From positions 56,301-120,300 of the forward strand of contig CAZKNR010000560.1 of NCBI GenBank assembly GCA_964553925.1: DNA of 64,000 nucleotides, written 5' to 3'. The notes under the pieces were generated by a model. The model was not told the DNA's origin and ran no database searches. It saw only the letters and a program-made list of their open reading frames with translations. Shown here one piece after another: positions 50,247-59,750 of this stretch. A program made the position numbers and the translations under genes. The stretch's first letter is position 1. Each line of letters opens with the position of its first letter. This DNA is from DAISKN01 sp964553925 (GTDB taxonomy: Bacteria > Acidobacteriota > Vicinamibacteria > Marinacidobacterales > SMYC01).

Positions 50247-51383
50247 ATGGGCGAGCGCGCGGAATGCGTCATCATCGGCGGCGGCATCATCGGAGCCTCC
50301 ATCGCCTATCATCTGACGAAGCTCGGCTGTCACGATGTCGTGCTCCTCGAGAAGGACTACCTGGCGTCGAAGGCGACGGGCGTCTGCCCCGGCGGTATCC
50401 GCTCCCAGTGGCAGGACGAGGCCGCGTGCCTCTACGCGCGGGAGTCGGTGAAGTTCTTCGAAAGGATCGACGACGAGCTCCATCCGGACTTCCCGCTTCC
50501 GTTCCGGCAGACGGGCTACCTCTTCGTGGCCCACTCGCCTTCGACGCTGGAGATTTTCCGAAAGAACGTGGCGCTACAGAACCGGATGGACATTCCGTCG
50601 GTGCTCGTGACCCCTGAGGAAATCGCGACGATCGTGCCCGATCTCAACCTCGAGGGTGTCGTCGGCGGAAGCTTCTGCGGCAAGGATGGCTTCATCGAGG
50701 ATGCCGACGGCCTCACCCAGCTCCTGGCGCAGCGCGCCAAGGACGAGGGTGCGCGGGTTCGCCTCGAGCCCGCGCTCGGAATCGAGCGGCGAGGGAGCCG
50801 GGTGACCGGCGTTGCCACCCCCTCGGGTCTCATCGAAGCGCCGAACGTGATCCTGGCTGCGGGCTGCGACAGCCCGGCTCTCGCGAAGCCGCTCGGGCTC
50901 GAGCTTCCCATCACCGTCGAAAGGCGCCGGCTGCTCTATACGGAGCGGATCGAAAAGCGCGTCCTCGAGCCCCTGGTCGCGGCGATGGACGTCGGTTGGG
51001 CGGGAAAGCAGCTCATCGACGGCGTCGTCTACATGGGTTACCTCAGAGAGGCGAAGGAGAAGAAGGACGACTGGGCCTACACCGAGCAGGTGGCGGGCCT
51101 CTTCCTGGACATGATGCCGTCGCTCGCGGACACCGGCGTCAAGCGCCTCGTGGACGGGTACTACGACACGTCGCCCGACGGCCATCCGTTCCTCGGCGGG
51201 GTGTCGGGGCTCGAGGGTTACTTTCAGGCCGCGGGGTTCAGCGGGCATGGCTACATGCTCTCACCCTCCGTCGGCCAGGTGATGGCGGAAATGGTGTTGG
51301 GCCGGAAGCCTTCGCTTCCGGTCGGGCCGTTCGCGTTCGATCGATTCGAGACCGCGGCCGGCCCGGACGGTCTGGTCATTTAA
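50247..51383 (+). CDS. DAO-family FAD-dependent oxidoreductase
   Basis: 378 residues. The FAD-binding start CVIIGGGIIGASIAYHLTKLG and KATGVCPGGIRSQW match the sarcosine oxidase beta-subunit/glycine oxidase group; IEAPNVILAAGCDSPALAKPL and the C-terminal DGHPFLGGVSGLEGYFQAAG and GFSGHGYMLSP complete the pattern. It should oxidise an N-methyl or secondary amino acid such as sarcosine or proline. It begins 2 bp after the permease stop and precedes the DUF885 gene by 15 bp; all three form an operon for uptake and oxidation of amino compounds. Confidence 0.85.
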   Translation: MGERAECVIIGGGIIGASIAYHLTKLGCHDVVLLEKDYLASKATGVCPGGIRSQWQDEAACLYARESVKFFERIDDELHPDFPLPFRQTGYLFVAHSPSTLEIFRKNVALQNRMDIPSVLVTPEEIATIVPDLNLEGVVGGSFCGKDGFIEDADGLTQLLAQRAKDEGARVRLEPALGIERRGSRVTGVATPSGLIEAPNVILAAGCDSPALAKPLGLELPITVERRRLLYTERIEKRVLEPLVAAMDVGWAGKQLIDGVVYMGYLREAKEKKDDWAYTEQVAGLFLDMMPSLADTGVKRLVDGYYDTSPDGHPFLGGVSGLEGYFQAAGFSGHGYMLSPSVGQVMAEMVLGRKPSLPVGPFAFDRFETAAGPDGLVI

Positions 51384-51398
51384 AGAGGGAGGACATCC

Positions 51399-53018
51399 AT
51401 GGGCAAGATGGGGTTTACTTTGATGGCAATGTCGCTTTTCGGTGCATCGGTGCCGCTGTTCGCCCAAGGGAGCTATCAGGATCTCGTGAAGCTCGACGCG
51501 GACTTTCTCGAGTTCCGAAAGCCCAAGATCGTCGATGGGGTCGCCGACCGCGGCCCCACCGTGATGGCGGCTCAAAGGAATGGAATCGAGGAGATTAAGA
51601 AACGCCTCCGCGGCATCGACGCCTCCTCCTGGCCGGTGCCTCAAAGGGTGGACTACCTTCTCGTCTGGGCGAAGCTGAACGCGCTGACGTTCGATCATCG
51701 GGTGATGAAGCCCTGGGTCCGGGACCCCATCCTGTATCTCGACGACGTGAGCGAGATCCCCTACGCCGAAGCCCCCCTGCCGGCGGAGAAGAAGGCGGAG
51801 ATCGCGGCGAAGCTCGCCACGGTCCCGAAGGTCATGGCCCAGGCGCAGGCGAATCTGACGGAAGCGAACGGAGAGCTGGCGAAGCTCGCCATCTTCTATC
51901 TCGAGAACTTCGACGGCGTCGGCCAGGGCGAGCCCTATCGCGACCAGCCGCCCGCGGGCACCATCGGCTGGTTCCAGGATCTGTGCGGCCGCCTGCGGCA
52001 GCACCACGCGGATCTCGTCCCCGCGTGCCAGGCGGCGACCGCCGCGGTCTCGGGCTACCGGGACTGGCTCCGGGCGAACGTCTCCAGGATGCCGCAGTCG
52101 GCCGCCATCGGGATGGAGAGTTTCAACTGGTACCTCAAGCACGTGCGGCTTCTTCCCTATGACTCGGAGGACCTGATCCTGCTGGGCGAGCGCGAGCTCC
52201 ATCGCTATCGGCTGAACTACCTGGTCGATCGGAACCGGAACAAGAACCTGCCCGAGCTCGACCTCACCAAGACCCGGGAGCAGCACGAGGAGCGCACCCG
52301 CGAGGCCGAGGAGCAGATCCGCGCGATGGTGGCGCAGCAGAAGCTCATGACCATCCCCGATTACGTACCCGATTCGTTCGAGACCGACGTTTTCTTCAGC
52401 CCGCGGGCTCTGACCAAGCGGCACTTCTGGGAGGAGATCCAGTTCAGAAACGCGCTCGACAACCACATCCACGCCTCGATCCCCGGACACCGTTTCGACG
52501 GACGCCTGCGGCAGGAGCTCTCAAATCCCATCCGGAAGACGTACCGCGACACCGAGCGCGGCGAGGGATGGGCGACGTACCTCGAGGAGCTTTTCGTGCA
52601 GACCGGTATTACCGACGAGAACCCGCGGGCGCGGGAGCTCTTCTACGTCGCTCTCATCAAGCGGGGAAGCCGGGTTTTCGCCGAGACCGGGATGCACGCG
52701 GGGAAGATGTCCGTCGACGCTGCCAACGCCTACATGATCGACTGGGTCCCGTTCATGGAAGAGGACCTCGGCCGCTACGACCTCGTGGGTTATCTACGCC
52801 GGCCGGGAGCGGGAAGCGCCTACCTCGTGGGCAAGATGCAGATCGAAAAGCTCCTTTCCGAGCGCGCCTTCCAGCTCGGCGAAGCGTTCGACCTCGGAAC
52901 GTTCCATGACGAGTTCCTCTCGAAGGGCATCATCCCCGTTACCTTGATCCGATGGGAGATGACGGGCCACGACGACGAAGTCACGAAGTTGTGGGCGGAG
53001 GTGGTGGGCGCTTCTTGA
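51399..53018 (+). CDS. DUF885 family protein, exported, with altered metal motif
   Basis: 539 residues with a signal peptide ending near LFAQG. The family pattern is present late in the protein: RGEGWATYLEELF is the conserved EGWA.Y.E motif. Where DUF885 proteins carry HExxPGH, this one reads NHIHASIPGH, so the catalytic Glu is Ala. Zinc hydrolysis is therefore doubtful unless another residue substitutes. DUF885 members are thought to be metallopeptidase-like. Good ribosome-binding site GAGGGAGGA upstream. Third gene of the permease-oxidase operon; its 3' end overlaps a small convergent membrane gene. Confidence 0.75.
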   Translation: MGKMGFTLMAMSLFGASVPLFAQGSYQDLVKLDADFLEFRKPKIVDGVADRGPTVMAAQRNGIEEIKKRLRGIDASSWPVPQRVDYLLVWAKLNALTFDHRVMKPWVRDPILYLDDVSEIPYAEAPLPAEKKAEIAAKLATVPKVMAQAQANLTEANGELAKLAIFYLENFDGVGQGEPYRDQPPAGTIGWFQDLCGRLRQHHADLVPACQAATAAVSGYRDWLRANVSRMPQSAAIGMESFNWYLKHVRLLPYDSEDLILLGERELHRYRLNYLVDRNRNKNLPELDLTKTREQHEERTREAEEQIRAMVAQQKLMTIPDYVPDSFETDVFFSPRALTKRHFWEEIQFRNALDNHIHASIPGHRFDGRLRQELSNPIRKTYRDTERGEGWATYLEELFVQTGITDENPRARELFYVALIKRGSRVFAETGMHAGKMSVDAANAYMIDWVPFMEEDLGRYDLVGYLRRPGAGSAYLVGKMQIEKLLSERAFQLGEAFDLGTFHDEFLSKGIIPVTLIRWEMTGHDDEVTKLWAEVVGAS

Positions 53019-53115
53019 TTCGCCAGGAGACGTAGAACATCGGGCCCAGCACCATCGCCGGGAGAACGAAGAGCAGGAGGACGCTCGAGAGGGGCAGTCC
53101 GAACACGGCGCTCAT
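52981..53115 (-). CDS. Small single-pass membrane protein
   Basis: 44 residues from the ATG at 53115, with AGGA about 6 bp upstream. MSAVFGLPLSSVLLLFVLPA starts one transmembrane helix ending in FYVSWRIKKR (positive inside), followed by a Pro-rich tail. The pattern resembles short accessory proteins of secondary transporters, as far as I recall. It overlaps the DUF885 3' end by 38 bp, in the opposite direction, and is divergent from the solute-binding gene. Expression uncertain. Confidence 0.45.
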   Translation of the reverse strand: MSAVFGLPLSSVLLLFVLPAMVLGPMFYVSWRIKKRPPPPPTTS

Positions 53116-53219
53116 TGTAATCCTGCCGCGCGGCACCCGTCTCCCCCACCCGTCGAGAGGGCCTGCTACAATCGATCCAAGCCACAAAACCTCGGACATC
53201 AGCAAACGGAGATCCCGCG

Positions 53220-54020
53220 ATGATCGTCTGGAAACGGCACCCGACCCCCGTCGCTCTCATCCTGGTTCTGGCCCTGGGCAGCTCTCTTCGCGCTTCCAAC
53301 CTGGAGGAGGTGAAGCGTCGAGGTGTCCTCGCGATGCTCTCGTTTCCGCACGATTCCAACCAGTTCATCACCGTCAGGAACGGTGAGTACTGGGGTCTCG
53401 ACTACGAGATCCTGCGCACCTTCGCCGCCGCGCACGACCTCGAGCTGAGGGTGCAGCGGGTCCCGAAGTTCGCCGACCTCATTCCCTGGCTTCTGGAGGG
53501 AAAGGGAGATGTCATCGCGAGCTCGTTCTCGATCACCGAGGAGCGCAAGCGGCTGGTGGACTTCAGCGATAGCTATTTCCCGGTTCGCATCATGGTCGTG
53601 GGACGCAAGGGAGCTTCGGTCCCTGATGTCTCGGCCCTGGCGTCGGGCAAGCTGTCGGCGGTCCCGGGCTCGAGCCTCGAAGCCTTCGTCCGAAAGGTGG
53701 TTCCGTCGGCCACGGTCGTGCCGGTGGAAGAGACCCCCGACGCCTACCGGATGATCCTCGCGGGCAAGGCCGATTTCGCGCCGGTTGATTCGACCTCGGC
53801 GATGACCGACCTTCTGGACTTCCCCGAGCTCGAGACCGTATTCACATTTCCCGATCGCATGGGGTATGGCTTTGCCGTGACCCGCGGCTCCGACATCGGG
53901 CCCGCGCTCTCGGAGCACATCCGGAAACTGCGCTCTTCGGGCATTCTCTACCAGCAGCTCGAAAGATACCTGGGCCCTGCGGTCTTGAAGATCGTCAAGG
54001 CCGCCGATGCCGAGAAGTAG
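53220..54020 (+). CDS. Periplasmic amino-acid-type solute-binding protein
   Basis: 266 residues. Signal peptide to about SLRAS, then the SBP_bac_3 pattern: RGVLAMLSFPHDSNQFITV, YWGLDYEILRTFAAAHDLEL, LEGKGDVIASSFSITEERK and GKADFAPVDSTSAMTDLL. No permease or ATPase gene lies beside it. It may serve a transporter elsewhere, or act as a sensor. Substrate is probably a polar amino acid. Confidence 0.82.
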   Translation: MIVWKRHPTPVALILVLALGSSLRASNLEEVKRRGVLAMLSFPHDSNQFITVRNGEYWGLDYEILRTFAAAHDLELRVQRVPKFADLIPWLLEGKGDVIASSFSITEERKRLVDFSDSYFPVRIMVVGRKGASVPDVSALASGKLSAVPGSSLEAFVRKVVPSATVVPVEETPDAYRMILAGKADFAPVDSTSAMTDLLDFPELETVFTFPDRMGYGFAVTRGSDIGPALSEHIRKLRSSGILYQQLERYLGPAVLKIVKAADAEK

Positions 54021-54062
54021 GTGGATTCTGGTGTCTTACACTCGTCCTGTCGCCGGCGTAGT

Positions 54063-55796
54063 TCAGCGGACGCCGATTCCGGATCGCCTTCGGGTCGTCG
54101 TCTCGACGTCGATCTCGCCTCGCTCGTCGAGGACGACGCCGTAGTCCTCTAGCGCCGCCTGACGGCTCACGTAGCCGTCCAGAAAGTCGAGACGAACCTC
54201 TTCGGGCGCTCGCTCGAATGGGTTCCCGTAGCCGCCGCCGCCTCCGGTCTCGCAGACGAAGCGGGCGCCTTTGCCGAGCGGGAGCTGTTCTACTTTTAGA
54301 ATCTCGAGCGGCTCCTTCCCATCCGACGGAAACACCGTGACCCGGGGGCGGGCGCCGTCACCGCCTCCGAAGAGACCCCACTGCGGCGTGAGGGCCCGAT
54401 CGAAGTGAAGGGTGAGCCGGCAGTCGGTTTCGACCTCGTACTCCTTCACCACGTTCAGGCCTCCGCGGTGCTTGCCCGCTCCCGCGCTGTCTCGGCCCAG
54501 GCGGAAGCTCTTGACCCGCAGCGGAAATCGGCCCTCGAGCGTCTCGACGGGCACGTTGCGAAAGTCCCCGGCGGCCGAGTGGATGAGAGCGCTCTCGCCG
54601 TCGCCTTCGGCGCACGCGCCCCAGCCCCCGTCGAGGGCTTCGCCGCTCACGAAGAGCGCGCCCGACTCGGGGCGGTTTCCCATGACGAACACGTTCCAGG
54701 AATCCCCGGGAAGCCCGGCGGCCACGTTCTGTGGAAGAACCGGCGCGAGAGCCTTGATGACGAGATCCAGCATCAGCATTCCCGGGTGCGGGTGCATGCA
54801 GGCGGCGGGCTCGACCGCGGCGAAGACCGAGCCGGGTTCCGCCATTACCTTGAGGGGGAGGAAGCTTCCGTGATTCACCTCGGGTCGGGGGTCCGGGAAA
54901 AGGAACGCGAGAGCGAGCCTGGCGGCGGACACGGTATTGGGAAAGCCGCAGTTCACGTTTCCGCGGCACTGCTTGGCCGAGCCCGTAGTGTCGATCGTCA
55001 TCTCGTCGCCCGCGACCGTCACGGTTACTTTCACCCGGATTGGGTCACGGGTCACGAAATCGTCGTCGGCGTATCCCTCGGCTTCGTAGACCCCGTCGGG
55101 GATCGAGGTGATGAAGTCCCGATACTTCTTCTCCGTGGCCTCGAATATCCTCTTCGTACAGCCCCGGACGACGTCGAGCCCGAAGCGGCCGATGAGCTCG
55201 CGGTAGCGGTGCTCTCCCATGCGGGCCGCCGCCACCTGAGCGTTGAGGTCTCCCATCAGCGTCTTGGGGGCGCGGCTGTTCAGGAGCAGGAGGTCGAGCA
55301 CGTCTCGCACCCACTCTCCCTCCGAGAGGATCTTCGTCGCGCCCCACCGCACACCCTCCTGGAAGATCTCCGTCGTGTTCACGGGAAATCCGGGCTCGGC
55401 CATTCCCACGTCGAGCCAGTGGGCGCGGATCGCGGCGAAGCCAGAGACCTCGCCGCGGTAGGTGAGAACGCTCACCACGTCGACGTCGTTGAGGTGGCCT
55501 CCGGTGATGTAGCTGTCGTTGACGGTGAATACGTCGCCTTCGCGGAGGTGCTCGGTCCCGTACTTCTCGATCACCGCTTTCACCCCGGAGTCGAGCCCGC
55601 CGATGAAGAACGGATGGCCGGGCGCCTGCCCGAGCGTTTCCACTCGCTCGTTGAAGAGCGCTACTCCGTAGTCGTGGCTCTCGTAGATCACGGGTGAGAA
55701 CGCGCTTCGCCCGAGGACCGCGCTCATGTCCTCGGCGATGGCGTTGAAGGCGTTGCGGATGACCTCGGTCGAGATGGGATCGATTCCGGCGCTCAC
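54063..55796 (-). CDS. hyuB: Hydantoinase B/oxoprolinase family subunit
   Basis: 577 residues from the GTG at 55796, which overlaps the hyuA stop as GTGA, strongly supporting this start. Family motifs: IDPISTEVIRNAF, ESHDYGVALFNERVETLGQ, HPFFIGGLDSGVKAVI and VFTVNDSYITGGHLNDVD; near the end GGGGGYGNPFERAPEEVRLD. With HyuA it forms an ATP-dependent hydrolase of cyclic amides (hydantoins, 5-oxoproline) or an acetone-carboxylase-like enzyme. The reaction cannot be fixed by sequence reading alone. Confidence 0.85.
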   Translation of the reverse strand: MSAGIDPISTEVIRNAFNAIAEDMSAVLGRSAFSPVIYESHDYGVALFNERVETLGQAPGHPFFIGGLDSGVKAVIEKYGTEHLREGDVFTVNDSYITGGHLNDVDVVSVLTYRGEVSGFAAIRAHWLDVGMAEPGFPVNTTEIFQEGVRWGATKILSEGEWVRDVLDLLLLNSRAPKTLMGDLNAQVAAARMGEHRYRELIGRFGLDVVRGCTKRIFEATEKKYRDFITSIPDGVYEAEGYADDDFVTRDPIRVKVTVTVAGDEMTIDTTGSAKQCRGNVNCGFPNTVSAARLALAFLFPDPRPEVNHGSFLPLKVMAEPGSVFAAVEPAACMHPHPGMLMLDLVIKALAPVLPQNVAAGLPGDSWNVFVMGNRPESGALFVSGEALDGGWGACAEGDGESALIHSAAGDFRNVPVETLEGRFPLRVKSFRLGRDSAGAGKHRGGLNVVKEYEVETDCRLTLHFDRALTPQWGLFGGGDGARPRVTVFPSDGKEPLEILKVEQLPLGKGARFVCETGGGGGYGNPFERAPEEVRLDFLDGYVSRQAALEDYGVVLDERGEIDVETTTRRRSGIGVR

Positions 55797-57844
55797 GTCA
55801 GTGCCCCCTTGCGCTCGATGCGGAGATTTCCAAACGGATCCAGGCAAACCTGGAAGCCCGGAGGGATCACCGTCGTCGCCGAGATCTCCTCGACGATCGC
55901 CGGTCCCTCGATCACCTCCCCTTCGGGAATGCGACTCCTGGGAATGAAGAGCGTGTCCTTCGGCTCGCCGGCGAAGACCGTCCGCCGCTTGTGAGGCTTC
56001 CGCTCGCCCGCGTTCTCGGCCGCGAGCAGCGGTGCCTGGCTCATGAGCTCCTTTTTCCCCAGGATGCCAGTGCCCTCGACCCTCAAGTTCACCGTCTCGA
56101 CGTCCTCCGCCAGGTTCTTGTGGCCGTACGTCTTCTCGTACTGCTGGTCGAAGAGCGGCTTGAGCTCCGAAGTCGACGCGAGACCGCGGGGAAGCGGCAC
56201 GTTGATGAAGTACTCCTGTCCTCGATACCGCATGTCGAGCGACCTCTTGAACTTCATGTCCGAGGGCGCGACCCCCTCGGACGTGAGAAGCTCTTTCAGG
56301 GTCTCTTCGAGCTCGCCGAACTGGCGATCGAGGTCGGCCGCGCGAAGCTTGTCGAGACCGACGATGAACGTCTGGGAGAGATCGTGGCGGAGATCGGTGG
56401 TCAGCATCCCCCAGGCGGAGAACGCCCCCGCCGCCCGGGGAACGATCACGTGGTCGATCCCGAGCTCGGTCGCGATGAACGCCGCGTGCATCGGCCCCGC
56501 GCCTCCGAACGCCACGAGCGCGAATCCCCGGGGATCGATTCCCTTGGACACGGTGACCGAGCGAATGGCGTTGGCCATCTGGGAGTTCACCACGTCGACG
56601 ATTCCCTCCGCCATCGAGTGGCGCGAAAGGCCGAACGTCGCCGCGAGAGCGTCGATGGCGGCCTCGGCGCGCTCGCGCGAAAGGTGCATCGCCCCTCCGA
56701 GAAACCCGTCAGGGTCGACCCGGCCCAGGACCAGGTTGGCATCGGTCACCGTGGGCTCCGTCCCGCCGCGGCCGTAGCAAGCGGGGCCGGGCATGGCGCC
56801 GGCGCTCCTGGGTCCGACCCGGACCGAGCCCGAATCGTTCCAGGCGACGCTTCCTCCGCCGGCCCCGATGGTGTGGATGTCGACCATCGGGGCGAGAAGG
56901 GGCAGCCCCCCGAGCTTGCGCTCCGACGTTCCCGCCGCCTTACCGTCGACGACGAGGCTGACGTCGAAGCTCGTCCCCCCCATGTCGGTGCAGATCAGGT
57001 TGGGCTCGCCGATCTGGGCGGAGAGAGCGAGGCTCCCGACGCTGCCGCCGACCGGCCCGGACATCAGAGTCAGGACTCCCCTCGAGGAAGCCTCCTCGGT
57101 GTCGATGAGCCCGCCGTTCGATTGCATCAGGTAGATCTTCTTCCGGTAGCCGCGCTCCGAGAGCTCTCCTCGCAAGCTCGAGAGATACCGATCGAGGATG
57201 GGGGAGACGTACGCGTTCATGACCGCGGTCGAGGTCCTTTCGTACTCCCGCCACTCCCGGCAGACGCGGTGCGAGGGGGAAACGAAGAGATCGGGGGCAT
57301 TGCTCTCGAGGAACAGGGCGGCCTCCCGCTCGTGGAAGGGGTTCACGTAGCTGTGAAGAAAACAGATCGCGAGCGATTCGACCCGCTGTGCGCGGAGGGC
57401 CGCGAGGATTTCCGGAAGCTGACTACGATCGAGAGGAGTGAGCACCTCCCCCGAAGCACTCATCCGCTCGTCGATCTCGTACACCAGGCGGCGGGGAACG
57501 AGAGGCTCCGGGTTTCGGTAGTGGAGGTCGTACATGCGGTCGCGGCTCCCGCGCCCCATGGCGTAGACGTCTCCGAAACCGCGGGTGGTGAGAAGCGCGG
57601 TTCGGACTCCCTTGCGCTCGAGGAAGGCGTTGAGCTGCGCCGTCGTGCCATGGACGAAGAGGCTCATCTCTTCGAGGGAGTCGAGCTTTTGGGAGAGGGC
57701 ATCGACGACACCCCGGGAGTAGTCGGGAGGAGTGGACGGGACTTTGGCCAGCTCGAGCCCCTCTCCCTCGCGATAGAGCACCAGATCGGTAAAGGTCCCG
57801 CCGATGTCGATGGCGACTCGACATTTCGAATCCGATTCGCTCAT
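55793..57844 (-). CDS. hyuA: Hydantoinase A/oxoprolinase family subunit
   Basis: 683 residues; ATG at 57844 preferred over the GTG 6 bp upstream. The ASKHA-type ATP-binding start RVAIDIGGTFTDLVLY is typical, as are FVHGTTAQLNAFLERKGVRT, LMSGPVGGSVGSL, ICTDMGGTSFDVSLVVDG and VAFGGAGPMHAAFIATELG. This subunit binds and uses ATP while HyuB completes the hydrolytic site. Divergent from the peptide-transporter operon by 77 bp, which suggests that the transported compound feeds this enzyme. Confidence 0.88.
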   Translation of the reverse strand: MSESDSKCRVAIDIGGTFTDLVLYREGEGLELAKVPSTPPDYSRGVVDALSQKLDSLEEMSLFVHGTTAQLNAFLERKGVRTALLTTRGFGDVYAMGRGSRDRMYDLHYRNPEPLVPRRLVYEIDERMSASGEVLTPLDRSQLPEILAALRAQRVESLAICFLHSYVNPFHEREAALFLESNAPDLFVSPSHRVCREWREYERTSTAVMNAYVSPILDRYLSSLRGELSERGYRKKIYLMQSNGGLIDTEEASSRGVLTLMSGPVGGSVGSLALSAQIGEPNLICTDMGGTSFDVSLVVDGKAAGTSERKLGGLPLLAPMVDIHTIGAGGGSVAWNDSGSVRVGPRSAGAMPGPACYGRGGTEPTVTDANLVLGRVDPDGFLGGAMHLSRERAEAAIDALAATFGLSRHSMAEGIVDVVNSQMANAIRSVTVSKGIDPRGFALVAFGGAGPMHAAFIATELGIDHVIVPRAAGAFSAWGMLTTDLRHDLSQTFIVGLDKLRAADLDRQFGELEETLKELLTSEGVAPSDMKFKRSLDMRYRGQEYFINVPLPRGLASTSELKPLFDQQYEKTYGHKNLAEDVETVNLRVEGTGILGKKELMSQAPLLAAENAGERKPHKRRTVFAGEPKDTLFIPRSRIPEGEVIEGPAIVEEISATTVIPPGFQVCLDPFGNLRIERKGALT

Positions 57845-57921
57845 GCCCACCCGTCCATATTAATGTTGGGTTCCGATGGCCAGATGATACCGAAGGCCGG
57901 ACGAGAAAGGGTAACGCTGAA

Positions 57922-58926
57922 ATGCTCGGGTATGTCGTGCGAAGGACGGGGCAGGCGCTTCTGGTCGTCTGGGGGGTTACACTTCTCGCCTTCGTCACCG
58001 CGCGGCTTCTTCCGGGAAACCCCGTCTATCTCATGGCGGGAAGCCACGCTGATGAACGAACGCTCGCGGAGCTCGAAGCCCGGTACGGGCTCGACCGGCC
58101 GCTGGCCGTCCAGTACGGCATCTATCTCTCCGACCTCGTTCGCGGAGACTGGGGACGGGCCTGGACGACGTCGAATCCGGTGCTCGAGGACATCGTCCAG
58201 CGATTTCCCGCCACCCTGGAGCTCTCGCTCCTGTCCCTCGCGGCCGCCCTTCTCATTGCCCTTCCGCTTGGCATCGCCGCCGCCAGGCGGCCGGGCTCCG
58301 CCGTCGACCGTATCGCCTCCGCCGTCGCCACCGCCGGAGCGGCGGTCCCGCAATTCTGGCTCGGCCTCATGCTCATCTATGTCTTCTTCTATCGGCTCCA
58401 GTGGGTGCCTCCTCCCATGGGACGACTTCCCCTGTCGGAACCGCCTCCCGCGGTGACCGGGCTCCTTCTCGCGGATACCCTTCTCGCGGGACGGATCGAC
58501 CTGTTCTGGCTCGCCTCCCGCACGCTTCTGCTCCCGACCATCACCCTGGCCTTCGCCGTTCAAGCGCCGATCCTGAGCCTCGTCCGGGCCACCATGCGAG
58601 AGACGCTGACCTCACCCACGGTCATGGCCGGGCGGGCGCTCGGTTTGCGATCGGCTGCGATCCTGTACCACCGCGCGTTGCGCCTCGCGCTCGGTCCTAT
58701 CGCCAACATGGTCGGCATTTCCTTCGGATATCTTCTCGGAGGAACGGTGCTGGTCGAGACCGTCTTTTCCTGGCCGGGAATGGGCCACTACGCGCTCTCG
58801 GCGATGAACGCCGGCGACTACGCCGCGATCCAGGGAGTGGTCCTCTCGAGCGCCCTGATCTACGTCGGTGTCTATTTTGCGCTGGACACGATGCAAATGA
58901 TCCTCGATCCGAGGACCCGGAGTTGA
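57922..58926 (+). CDS. Dipeptide/oligopeptide ABC transporter permease (DppB-like)
   Basis: 334 residues. MLGYVVRRTGQALLVVWGVT with LLAFVTARLLPGNPV is the classical DppB/OppB start, and six transmembrane segments follow. The BPD signature is recognisable in RETLTSPTVMAGRALGLRSAA. It forms the membrane channel with the next gene. Ribosome-binding site weak. Confidence 0.88.
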   Translation: MLGYVVRRTGQALLVVWGVTLLAFVTARLLPGNPVYLMAGSHADERTLAELEARYGLDRPLAVQYGIYLSDLVRGDWGRAWTTSNPVLEDIVQRFPATLELSLLSLAAALLIALPLGIAAARRPGSAVDRIASAVATAGAAVPQFWLGLMLIYVFFYRLQWVPPPMGRLPLSEPPPAVTGLLLADTLLAGRIDLFWLASRTLLLPTITLAFAVQAPILSLVRATMRETLTSPTVMAGRALGLRSAAILYHRALRLALGPIANMVGISFGYLLGGTVLVETVFSWPGMGHYALSAMNAGDYAAIQGVVLSSALIYVGVYFALDTMQMILDPRTRS

Positions 58927-58937
58927 ACCTCGGCACG

Positions 58938-59750
58938 ATGCCGCGTGCGGCCCGCGAGTTTCTCGGGTCGCCCTCCTTCTGGCTCCTCACCGCCATCCTC
59001 GCGATGGCGCTCCTCGCGCCCCTCCTGAGCCCGTACGATCCCGAAGGAGTCGACGCCTCACGCCGGTTGCTCCCCCCGTCTCTGCGCCACGTTCTCGGCA
59101 CCGACGGCTTCGGCATGGATATCGCGACCCGCATCCTCTTCGGCGCCCGGAAGGACCTTTTGTTGGCCTTCGCCTCCGCCACGCCCGCGCTCGTCGTCGG
59201 GACCTTCCTCGGAGCGGCGAGCGGGTTTCTGGGAGGACGTCTCGACGACCTGATGCAGCGTTCGACCGAGGTGCTGCAGGCGTTCCCCGTGGTCCTCTTC
59301 GCGATGGCGGTTCTGACCGCGATAGGGGATCGCCTCCTGCACTTGATCCTCATCCTCGCGGTCGTCAACGTTCCCGTCTACGTCAAGATCGCGAGGAGCG
59401 TCGTTCTTCCGCTGCGGTCGGCGGAGTTCGTGGAAGCGGCGCGCGCGGCCGGTCACGGCGGCCTCGGGATCCTGGTGAGGCACCTCCTTCCGAACACCGC
59501 GAGCCCCGCCCTGGCTCAGTTCTCGATCAACTGCGCCTGGTCGCTCCAGGTCGTGTCCGGGCTGAGCTTTTTGGGTCTCGGGGTCGAGATCCCGGAACCG
59601 GAGTGGGGCCTCATGGTCCAGCAGGGGAGCCACTACCTCGTGACCGGCCAGTGGTGGGTCTCCTTCTTTCCCGGGATGGCGATCGTGGGCGCGGTCTACG
59701 GGTTCCAACGGGTCTCCTCGCTTATTCGCGATTGGGCGAAGACGGCATGA
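58938..59750 (+). CDS. Dipeptide/oligopeptide ABC transporter permease (DppC-like)
   Basis: 270 residues if started at ATG 58938; a TTG at 58923 overlapping the upstream stop (TTGA) would add five residues. PSFWLLTAILAMALLAPLLS opens the first membrane segment, LLPPSLRHVLGTDGFGMDI is typical of DppC, and the EAARAAGH...ILVRHLLPN segment is the ATPase-contact loop. It pairs with the DppB-like gene. Its stop overlaps the binding-protein start as ATGA. Confidence 0.88.
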   Translation: MPRAAREFLGSPSFWLLTAILAMALLAPLLSPYDPEGVDASRRLLPPSLRHVLGTDGFGMDIATRILFGARKDLLLAFASATPALVVGTFLGAASGFLGGRLDDLMQRSTEVLQAFPVVLFAMAVLTAIGDRLLHLILILAVVNVPVYVKIARSVVLPLRSAEFVEAARAAGHGGLGILVRHLLPNTASPALAQFSINCAWSLQVVSGLSFLGLGVEIPEPEWGLMVQQGSHYLVTGQWWVSFFPGMAIVGAVYGFQRVSSLIRDWAKTA

